The notes beneath the pieces were generated by a model, which was given only the letters and a program-made list of their open reading frames with translations, was not told the origin of the DNA and did not search any database. From assembly GCA_022842245.1 (NCBI GenBank), contig JALHPZ010000008.1, positions 1 to 64,000 of the forward strand: 64,000 nucleotides of DNA, in the 5' to 3' direction. The first letter of the stretch is position 1. Each line of letters opens with the position of its first letter. This document shows positions 44,925 to 53,721 of the stretch, piece after piece. This stretch comes from Gemmataceae bacterium (GTDB lineage Bacteria; Planctomycetota; Planctomycetia; Gemmatales; Gemmataceae). The position numbers and the translations under genes were made by a program.

Positions 44925-46211
44925 TCAAACCAGCTCTTTCACCGGGTCGCGGTCGTCGAGGATATACATCGGGCGGCCGCTGCCGTTGGGGAAGGTCATG
45001 GCGGGGTCGATGCCGATGGCGCGGTAGAGCGTGCTCATCAGATTCGGCACCGTGTACGGGCGGTCCTTCGGGCGCTCGCCCTTGGCGTTCGTCTCGCCGA
45101 CGGCCTGGCCCATCCGCAGGCCTCCGCCCGCCACCAGCGCGCTCATCGCCGGCGACCAGTGGTCGCGCCCGGCGTTGCTGTTCACCTTCGGCGTGCGGCC
45201 GAACTCGCCCCACATCACCGTCACCACGTCGTCTTGCATTCCGCGATCGTGCAGGTCCTGAATCAGGTTCGCGATGGCGGCGTCCACCTTCGGCAGTTGT
45301 TTCTTGAGGGTCACGAAGTTCTGGCCGTGAGTATCCCACCCGCCGATGGAGAGGGTGACAAAGCCGACGCCCGCTTCCACTAACCGGCGCGCTGTAAGGA
45401 ACTGCTCGACGCCCTTGTAGCGGTCGCGCGTGGCCTTGTCTTCCTTGTCGAGGTTGAGCGCTGTCCGCACCGCGCCGCTCGACACCATATCGAGGGCACG
45501 CTCGGTATAGCTGTCGATCCCCTTCATCGCGCCGCTGGCGTCGATCTCGCGGCGGGTATCGTCGAACGAATCGAGCAGGCTCTTGCGGTTGTCGAGCCGT
45601 TCGCTCGTCACGCCATTGGCGAGCTTGAGGTTGGAGATGGCCGATCCGCTCGGCGTGAACGGCCGGTGCGCAACGCCGAGGTAGCCCGGCTCGGTACCAC
45701 GGGACATGCCCCGCAGCGAGACGAACGGCGGCACCGACTCGGACGAATCGCCACGCAGCTTCGACACGACCGCACCGAAGGATGGGTGCCCCGCCGTCAT
45801 ATTCACGCGATCCGGGTAGCCGGTCATCACGAGACCGTCGCTATGCTCATCGACGCTCGTCAGCGAGCGCACGACGGCGAGCTTGTCCCACATCTTCGCC
45901 TGCAACGGGAAGTGTTCGCTGATCTGCACGCCCGGCACGTTGGTTTTGATCGGGCTGAACTCGCCGCGAATCTCCTTCGGCGCGTCCGGTTTCAGGTCGT
46001 ACATGTCCAGATGGCTCGGCCCGCCCGGCAGGTAGATGAAGATGGCGGACTTCATCGATTTCGACCGCGTGCCGTCGGACTTCGTGGCCGCCTGCGCCCG
46101 GTAGGCGTCGGCGAGCGTAAGGCCGGCACCGAAGGCACCGATCTGGAGGAAGTTTCGTCGGGAGACGCCATCGCAGAAGTGCCCGTTGCGGGAGCCGAGG
46201 AACGAGAGCAT
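44925..46211 (-). CDS. DUF1501 protein, Tat-exported, partner of DUF1549 protein
   Basis: A 428-residue DUF1501 protein with a twin-arginine signal (SRRNFLQIGAFGAGLTLADA). Core motifs include KSAIFIYLPGGPSHLDMYDLKPDAPKEIRGEF, VMTGYPDRVNMTAGHPSFGAVV, GVGFVTLSIGGWDTHGQNF, VTVMWGEFGRTPKVN and AGGGLRMGQAVGETNAKGE. The sequence belongs to a different subgroup from the DUF1501 gene at 27-28.5 kb. It is transcribed upstream of the DUF1549/DUF1553 gene with a 120-bp gap containing an inverted repeat. The fold is related to alkaline phosphatases and sulfatases; activity is unproven. Confidence 0.92.
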   Translation of the reverse strand: MLSFLGSRNGHFCDGVSRRNFLQIGAFGAGLTLADAYRAQAATKSDGTRSKSMKSAIFIYLPGGPSHLDMYDLKPDAPKEIRGEFSPIKTNVPGVQISEHFPLQAKMWDKLAVVRSLTSVDEHSDGLVMTGYPDRVNMTAGHPSFGAVVSKLRGDSSESVPPFVSLRGMSRGTEPGYLGVAHRPFTPSGSAISNLKLANGVTSERLDNRKSLLDSFDDTRREIDASGAMKGIDSYTERALDMVSSGAVRTALNLDKEDKATRDRYKGVEQFLTARRLVEAGVGFVTLSIGGWDTHGQNFVTLKKQLPKVDAAIANLIQDLHDRGMQDDVVTVMWGEFGRTPKVNSNAGRDHWSPAMSALVAGGGLRMGQAVGETNAKGERPKDRPYTVPNLMSTLYRAIGIDPAMTFPNGSGRPMYILDDRDPVKELV

Positions 46212-46330
46212 GATTCACCGAGGAAAGTGGGGGGCGGGAGGGATAGTCTCAGTTTCTTCTCATTTATTCCACCAGTCAAGAAGAAAAGCAATCGAGATTT
46301 CAAATGTCCGGTTCCGACGTCAACGCCCTT

Positions 46331-46681
46331 TCAATCGAAGTGCTCATCCTGAGGATTGAACGCCGGCACGCCGAAGACGATCGTCTTCACTTCGCCGTCG
46401 GCTACCAAACGGTGGCGCGTGCCGGCGGGAATCCAGATCATCCGGCCCGGTTCGATGGCGGTCCACTCGCCGTCGAGTTCGATGCGGCCGGTGCCTTCGA
46501 GGATGTAGTACACCTCGGTCGTGTCGCGGTGGTAGTGGCGGACGGAATCGCGGATGGTCGTGATGTGGAAGGAGCAGGGCGCGCCGTCGGCGGCGGTGAG
46601 CACGCGCGTGCTGGAACCGCACGGGCACGGCACGGTCGGCGCGTCCGCGACGCGGCGGACCAGATCGGCAGCGGTGAACAT
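46331..46681 (-). CDS. Cupin-domain protein
   Basis: A 116-residue single-domain cupin starting at the ATG at 46681. Cupin motif 1 is visible as SVRHYHRDTTEVYYILEGTGRIELDGE (H-x-H variant with two His and a Glu), and motif 2 as GRMIWIPAGTRHRLVA. It is probably a small metal-dependent isomerase, dioxygenase or sensor. Two Cys pairs near the N-terminus (PCPCGSSTR, APCSF) are unusual. Its start codon and that of the divergent amidohydrolase are only 13 nt apart, so the 5' regions must overlap. An alternative start at 46711 would lie inside the other gene. Confidence 0.85.
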   Translation of the reverse strand: MFTAADLVRRVADAPTVPCPCGSSTRVLTAADGAPCSFHITTIRDSVRHYHRDTTEVYYILEGTGRIELDGEWTAIEPGRMIWIPAGTRHRLVADGEVKTIVFGVPAFNPQDEHFD

Positions 46682-46694
46682 AGGATGATATTCT

Positions 46695-47915
46695 ATGGCC
46701 GAACCCTGCACCTATACCGCCCGCTGGATCGTTCCGGTTTCATCCGCGCCGTTGGCGAACGGCACGATCACGATTGATGGAACGACCATCGCGGCCGTCG
46801 AGCCGAAGGGCGTGCGAACGCCGGACGTGGAGCTCGGCAACGTCGCGATCATTCCGGGACTTGTGAATTGCCACACGCATCTCGACCTGAGCGGGGCGCG
46901 CGGAAAGATTCCGCCGACCGATCCGGAGCATTTCACCGACTGGCTGAAGGGCGTGATCGCGTATCGGCGCGGCAGATCGCCAGAGCAAGTTCAGGAGGAC
47001 ATTCGCGACGGGCTGGCGGTGTGCCTGCGGTTTGGGACAACGCTGATAGGCGACATCACGGCCGGCGGGGCGAGTTGGGATGCGATCGTCGAGGCGAAGT
47101 TGCGGGCGGTGGTGTTCGAAGAATTGATCGGGCTGAACGCCGAGCGAGTCGATGCGTCGAAACAACAGGCCATCGCATGGATGACGGGATCGGAATCGGA
47201 ACTCCATCGACGCGGGCTGAGTCCACATGCTCCGTACAGCGTTTGCAAGGAATTGATCGTCGATGCCGGGCAACTCTGCCGTGACAGGAAGCGTCCGACG
47301 GCCATCCACCTGGGCGAGAGCCGTGACGAGATCGAGTTGCTACATCGGAAGCGCGGTCCGTTCCGCGCGTTCCTGCAATCGCTCGGCGCCTGGAACGGGG
47401 ACGGACTGGCCGACGATTTCCATTCCATCATGTCAATCATCGACTTCGGCCAACCGAAGCTTTTCATCCACATGAACCACGTCGCGCCGTCGGCGCGGAT
47501 ACCCCGCAACAGCACCTGCGTCTACTGCCCCCGCACGCACGCGGCCTTCGGCCATTCGCGACATCCATTCCGCGAGTTCCAGGCCTGCGGCGTCCGCGTC
47601 GCGCTCGGCACCGACAGCCTCGCGTCGAACCCTGATCTCGACCTGCTTGCCGAAGCGCGATTCCTCCATTCGATCCGGCCGGAGGTGCCGTGCGACGAAC
47701 TGCTGCGGATGGCGACGCTGACCGGGGCCGAAGCGCTCGGCTGGGCCGACCAGACGGGGAGTCTGGAGGTTGGCAAGTCGGCCGACTTCGTGGCCCTGCC
47801 GCTGCCGGATCGAGAGGACGATGTGTACGGGCTGATTTTCGAGGAGTGGTCGAATCGCGACCGGCGGACGATGTTCCGGGGAGAGTGGCGAACAGCGTCC
47901 GCCGCGTCCGGCTAA
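46695..47915 (+). CDS. Amidohydrolase-family deaminase (possibly aminofutalosine deaminase-like)
   Basis: A 406-residue metal-dependent hydrolase of the SsnA/TrzA/AtzB-like group. It has an N-terminal composite beta domain, H60-T-H62 in GLVNCHTHLDLSG, a second His region in GLSPHAPYSVC, HLGES (third His), a NHV segment, and LGTDSLASNPDLDLLAEAR with the catalytic Asp. It ends with the GSLEVGKSADFVALPL closing motif. Such enzymes deaminate purine-like compounds. Planctomycetes use the futalosine menaquinone route, so an aminofutalosine deaminase role is possible, but no mqn gene is adjacent. It ends with a 4-nt overlap of the convergent DinB gene. Confidence 0.8.
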   Translation: MAEPCTYTARWIVPVSSAPLANGTITIDGTTIAAVEPKGVRTPDVELGNVAIIPGLVNCHTHLDLSGARGKIPPTDPEHFTDWLKGVIAYRRGRSPEQVQEDIRDGLAVCLRFGTTLIGDITAGGASWDAIVEAKLRAVVFEELIGLNAERVDASKQQAIAWMTGSESELHRRGLSPHAPYSVCKELIVDAGQLCRDRKRPTAIHLGESRDEIELLHRKRGPFRAFLQSLGAWNGDGLADDFHSIMSIIDFGQPKLFIHMNHVAPSARIPRNSTCVYCPRTHAAFGHSRHPFREFQACGVRVALGTDSLASNPDLDLLAEARFLHSIRPEVPCDELLRMATLTGAEALGWADQTGSLEVGKSADFVALPLPDREDDVYGLIFEEWSNRDRRTMFRGEWRTASAASG

Positions 47916-48415
47916 TCCTTCGAAAACACGATCACGGGATTCAGCTTCATCAACCGCCGCCATACCGTCAACTGCCCGTAGTGGATCATCGTGTGCGTCA
48001 TCAGCAGGTTCTCCAGGATATCCCGCTGCGTCGGCAGCTCCTGCGTCATGAACTTCAGGGCGTTTGGCTTCGCGAGGTCCTCGTCCGTTAGCTTCGGAAT
48101 CTCTGTCAGGACCGACTCGTACACGGCGCTCAACTGATTCAACAGCGTCTCCTTCGTCGGCGTCGTCGCCGGCAGGTTCTCCAGCTTCGACGTTGGCCCG
48201 AACCAGACGAGATACTCCTTCGGCACGATCGACACGTTCGCGATCACCTTCGGCACGACCGAGATCGTCGTCACAATGTGGCCGAGGATCCAGACCGGCG
48301 GGTTGATCCCTGACACTGGCTGTGCCCGCATCTGCTCTTCGGGGATGTCGGCAAAGGCCTTGCGCACGAGGCCGACGACGGACCGGAACAGCGTGAGGTT
48401 GATGGCGTTGGCCAT
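47912..48415 (-). CDS. DinB-family protein
   Basis: A 167-residue four-helix-bundle protein. Likely metal ligands are the His in PVWILGHIVTTISV and two in NLLMTHTMIHYGQLTVWRRL, the spacing expected for DinB/YfiT-type proteins, which are often thiol-dependent transferases or damage-inducible proteins of unknown activity. No operon partner is visible; the next gene diverges 92 bp away. Confidence 0.83.
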   Translation of the reverse strand: MANAINLTLFRSVVGLVRKAFADIPEEQMRAQPVSGINPPVWILGHIVTTISVVPKVIANVSIVPKEYLVWFGPTSKLENLPATTPTKETLLNQLSAVYESVLTEIPKLTDEDLAKPNALKFMTQELPTQRDILENLLMTHTMIHYGQLTVWRRLMKLNPVIVFSKD

Positions 48416-48507
48416 GATGAACTCCGATGGGAACGAACGCTGGGATTCTATCGTTTACGGTGACGACAGCTTGCGATGCCGACTGTACAATCGAATCGGG
48501 AGGGACC

Positions 48508-49227
48508 ATGCCACTTCGCGATCACTTTCATTCGCCAGTCAACGACAAGCACCGATGGGACGCAGTTCACGGTCAGTGGCCGGGCGAAATCGTTCGCACC
48601 TTGTTCGACGTACTTCCGCCGGGTTATCAAGCGGAACCGAAGATTCATCACCCGGCCCCGTTCGAAGTGGACATCGCGACGATTCGGGATGAGGAATACG
48701 ACGACGACCGCCAAAGTGACGGCGGCACAGCCACCCTGACAACCAAAGTACCAACGCTCACCGTCGAAACCGATCTGACGGAAATGGACGAGTACGAAGT
48801 GCTCGTCTACGACGAGACGCGGTTGCGCACGCTGGTGGCCGCGATCGAACTTGTCAGCCCCGCGAACAAGGACCGACCAGAAACTCGCGAGCGGTTCAAC
48901 AACAAGGTCGCGGCCCTGCTCCGCCAGGATGTCTGCGTGGCCGTCGTGGACATCGTCACGCTTCACAACGCGAATCTCTATGCCGAGTTGCTCGCGCAGC
49001 TCGGCCACGCCGATCCGTCGCTTGCGACTCCCCACGAAACCTACGCCGTCACGCTCCGGGGCCGGAAGCCGCCAAAGAAGAGAAGTTTGCTGGATGCGTG
49101 GTATTTCTCGTTGACCCTCGGTGAACCGCTTCCGACGATTCCGCTCTGGCTCTCGCCGACCTTGCGCGTCGAGTTTTCACTCGAGCCGAGCTATCAGGAA
49201 GTCTGTCGACTGCTGCGAATCCGCTAG
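48508..49227 (+). CDS. DUF4058 protein
   Basis: A 239-residue protein starting at the ATG at 48508, preceded by a GGGAGGGA ribosome binding site. The pattern MPLRDHF..WDAVHGQWPGEIVRTLFDVLPPGYQAEPKIH, VAAIELVSPANKDRPETRERFNNKVAALLRQDVCVAVVDIVT and a closing EPSYQEVCRLLRIR identify DUF4058, a family frequent in Planctomycetes and Cyanobacteria. The VSPANK and central Asp residues recall a nuclease-like core, but no function is established. It lies 127 bp before ppdK on the same strand. Confidence 0.83.
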   Translation: MPLRDHFHSPVNDKHRWDAVHGQWPGEIVRTLFDVLPPGYQAEPKIHHPAPFEVDIATIRDEEYDDDRQSDGGTATLTTKVPTLTVETDLTEMDEYEVLVYDETRLRTLVAAIELVSPANKDRPETRERFNNKVAALLRQDVCVAVVDIVTLHNANLYAELLAQLGHADPSLATPHETYAVTLRGRKPPKKRSLLDAWYFSLTLGEPLPTIPLWLSPTLRVEFSLEPSYQEVCRLLRIR

Positions 49228-49354
49228 GTCAGTCGATCCCATGCCTGCGCTGACGATCTTCGCACCATCCATAAAATGACGAACGGTACACGGTACGCCC
49301 TCTCCCGCGACCGGTGTCGTTCGTTTTCTTCACTCTCTCGAGATTCGGCCAACA

Positions 49355-52024
<2,670 letters not shown>

Positions 52025-52044
52025 CTCTCGTTCTGGCATATTCG

Positions 52045-52080
52045 AACACCTGCGGAGGTCTCTTCCGCAGGTGTGTTCAT
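52045..52080 (+). terminator. Hairpin terminator of ppdK
   Basis: ACACCTGCGGA (52045-52055) pairs perfectly with TCCGCAGGTGT (52063-52073) around a 7-nt loop, and the stem is followed by GTTCATTTC. The stem starts 20 bp after the ppdK stop. The T-tract is short, so efficiency is uncertain. Confidence 0.72.
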
Positions 52081-52234
52081 TTCACGAACTCGGTTTTCAC
52101 GTCCCTTTCGCTCGCGTGACGGTCAGAATGCGGCGTGTCCCCTTCGGAGCCGACGCCCATGAACGAACGTGCCTTGTCGCGGGTCGCGCCGCTCGCGCCG
52201 AAGTAATCATCGAGGAGTAGACGAGAGGCGTTTT

Positions 52235-52311
52235 GGCGAGCGGGGGGCGTCAGCCCCCTGTTTCTGTTCTGGCCCTCACGAGAAACAGGGGGCTGACGCC
52301 CCCCGCTCGCC
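52235..52311. repeat. REP-like pair (head-to-head), cluster A
   Basis: Two inverted copies of a 31-bp unit at 52235-52265 (+) and 52281-52311 (-), separated by the 15-nt loop GTTCTGGCCCTCACG. The unit reads GGCGAGC, then GGGGGGC-GTCA-GCCCCC (itself a hairpin), then TGTTTCT. The pair forms a long stem. The RAYT reading frame ends inside the second copy. Confidence 0.93.
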
Positions 52312-52851
52312 ATTCGATCGTAAATACGCTTCGTTGACCCAGATCAGCAACGGGAACTCCTGATTCCGCACGTACTCGATCGCCGCCACAATCTCCTCGC
52401 GACCCTCCTTCTTCCGCTTCGACCCGCCCTCCGTCCACCAGGTCCCGCTCGCGGGTTTTCCGCGCAGACGATTCAAGCAACGGCTCGCGTAACTCTTGAA
52501 ATCGCGCAACAGCGATTCCGGCTCCGGATCGCCGGCTACTCCGACGACGACATGGATATGGTTCGCCATGATGCCGACGGCCAGCAACGTCCATCCGCGA
52601 TAGGCTGTCGTCTCGTGAAACTGTCCCAGAACAGGTGCTGCCAGTTCCAATTCGAGATAGATGGGGTCGCCGACGAGTTTGGCTTGGGCCGCGAGTTTCA
52701 ATCCGCGTTGCTGGCCCTCAGGTACCGTGCCCGGAGTGTTGTGTCGCCGTCCGGTTCCATCGGCCGATCGAACATTGCTGACGTGTCCGCGCTCGTCGCC
52801 GGGCAGCCAGGTGCCGTAGGTGGTCCACGTGAGCAGCCAGACGCGATCCAT
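52276..52851 (-). CDS. REP-associated tyrosine transposase (RAYT, Y1/HUH family)
   Basis: A 191-residue single-strand-type transposase. The opening MDRVWLLTWTTYGTWLPGDERG, the metal-binding HUH motif MANHIHVVV (H98-I-H100), the core helix LLRDFKSYASRCLN and a candidate nucleophile Tyr160 in AAIEYVRNQ are all typical of TnpA-REP proteins. In known systems these recognise and cut REP hairpins. Here the gene is flanked on both sides by REP-like units, as expected. The last 11 residues (GERGASAPCFS) are encoded by a REP copy, so the natural C-terminus has been set by repeat insertion. All visible catalytic residues are intact. Confidence 0.9.
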   Translation of the reverse strand: MDRVWLLTWTTYGTWLPGDERGHVSNVRSADGTGRRHNTPGTVPEGQQRGLKLAAQAKLVGDPIYLELELAAPVLGQFHETTAYRGWTLLAVGIMANHIHVVVGVAGDPEPESLLRDFKSYASRCLNRLRGKPASGTWWTEGGSKRKKEGREEIVAAIEYVRNQEFPLLIWVNEAYLRSNGERGASAPCFS

Positions 52852-52865
52852 GTTCGAAACACCAT

Positions 52866-52896
52866 GGCGAGCGGGGGGCGTCAGCCCCCTGTTTCT
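52866..52896 (+). repeat. REP-like unit, cluster B copy 1
   Basis: A perfect 31-bp copy starting 14 bp upstream of the RAYT start codon. It is followed by the 11-nt spacer GTTCGTATCTT, which recurs between other head-to-tail copies (52940-52950, 53631-53641). Confidence 0.92.
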
Positions 52897-52907
52897 GTTC
52901 GTATCTT

Positions 52908-52939
52908 GGCGAGCGGGTGGCGTCAGACCTCAGTTTCCT
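52908..52939 (+). repeat. REP-like unit, cluster B copy 2 (degenerate)
   Basis: A diverged copy of the 31-bp unit with several substitutions (GGGTGGCGTCAGACCTCAG in the centre), which breaks the internal G/C stem. It is flanked on both sides by the 11-nt spacer GTTCGTATCTT. Confidence 0.85.
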
Positions 52940-52950
52940 GTTCGTATCTT

Positions 52951-53027
52951 GGCGAGCGGGGGGCGTCAGCCCCCTGTTTCTGTTCTGGCCCTCACGAGAA
53001 ACAGGGGGCTTACGCCCCCCGCTCGCC
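52951..53027. repeat. REP-like pair (head-to-head), cluster B copies 3 and 4
   Basis: Copies at 52951-52981 (+) and 52997-53027 (-) surround the same 15-nt loop as cluster A. The right-hand copy carries the CGTAAG variant in place of CGTCAG, so the arms differ at one base. Confidence 0.93.
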
Positions 53028-53034
53028 GGGCGGC

Positions 53035-53112
53035 GGCGTGATCGGCATGCGTGGCGGGCCGTCTGCCACATCAGCGCAATCTCTTCTTGTGTCAGGCCGA
53101 ACGCGGCGTTCT
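53035..53112 (-). pseudogene. Short decayed copy of a restriction-modification-type gene tail
   Basis: This 78-bp stretch is a diverged duplicate of 53207-53283: both encode FGLT-(P/Q)-(D/E)-E-I-A-L-M-W-Q-T-A on the minus strand. Here an in-frame TAG directly precedes the conserved part, and a 1-nt deletion after MWQTA shifts the frame. It lies between REP clusters B and C. Confidence 0.65.
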
Positions 53113-53122
53113 AAGCGGTCTT

Positions 53123-53199
53123 GGCGAGCGGGGGGCGTCAGCCCCCTGTTTCTGTCTTTGCCCTCACGAGAAACAGGGGGCTGACGCCCCCCGCTCGCC
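53123..53199. repeat. REP-like pair (head-to-head), cluster C
   Basis: Copies at 53123-53153 (+) and 53169-53199 (-), with a variant 15-nt loop GTCTTTGCCCTCACG. It separates the two decayed gene tails. Confidence 0.93.
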
Positions 53200-53599
53200 C
53201 GGTGCCGCGATCGGCATGCGCGGCGGGGCCGTCTGCCACATCAGCGCAATCTCGTCGGGCGTCAGGCCGAACGCCTCGTTCACCAGATCGGACACGCGTC
53301 GTTCCAGCCGCTCCAACTCGCGCAGGTTCTCCTGCAGCGGCACGACGGACGAGCCGTGCTCGTCCCGCAATCGCTTCACCTGCGCGACGGAGAGCGTCGA
53401 TTTCCGCCCGCGAATCTTCCGCACTTCCTCGATCAGCGCTTCCGGCGACAGGTCCACGAGGGCGGCCAGCTTCTGCGTCGGCTTGTCGATGCCGAACTCG
53501 GCCCGCAGCCAATCGAGAACCGCCCGGATTCCGCCGGTCCGGCCGGCTTTCAGGTCGATGAGCTTCGCGACCAGCGTCTCGGTCTCGGCGCGGGCTTTA
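53200..53599 (-). pseudogene. C-terminal remnant of a type IIG/Eco57I-like restriction-modification protein
   Basis: On the minus strand this 400-bp stretch reads as an open frame: KARAETETLVAKLIDLKAG, GGIRAVLDWLRAEFGI, SPEALIEEVRKIRGRK, LSVAQVKRLRDEHGSSVVPL and VNEAFGLTPDEIALMWQTAPPRMP. I recognise this as the usual C-terminal region of large Eco57I-type methylase/endonucleases in GC-rich bacteria. No methylase or nuclease part is attached: upstream lies REP cluster D and then a complete, separate RM gene. The frame enters REP sequence at both ends. It is an orphan tail, likely not expressed as a functional protein. Confidence 0.68.
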
Positions 53600-53630
53600 G
53601 GCGAGCGGGGGGCGTCAGCCCCCTGTTTCT
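53600..53630 (+). repeat. REP-like unit, cluster D copy 1
   Basis: A perfect 31-bp copy followed by the 11-nt spacer GTTCGTATCTT, head to tail with the next copy. Confidence 0.92.
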
Positions 53631-53641
53631 GTTCGTATCTT

Positions 53642-53718
53642 GGCGAGCGGGGGGCGTAAGCCCCCTGTTTCTGTTTTGGCTCGCACGAGAAACAGGGGGC
53701 TTACGCCCCCCGCTCGCC
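53642..53718. repeat. REP-like pair (head-to-head), cluster D copies 2 and 3
   Basis: Copies at 53642-53672 (+) and 53688-53718 (-), both with the CGTAAG variant, around the loop GTTTTGGCTCGCACG. The right end lies 3 bp from the stop of the type IIG-like gene, so the cluster occupies its 3' flank. Confidence 0.93.
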
Positions 53719-53721
53719 AAA

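Noticed and set aside
52235..53718. Possible CRISPR array suggested by many near-identical 31-bp repeats
   Set aside because: Spacers are themselves identical (11 or 15 nt), copies occur in both orientations, and no cas genes are present. The pattern is REP/BIME-like.
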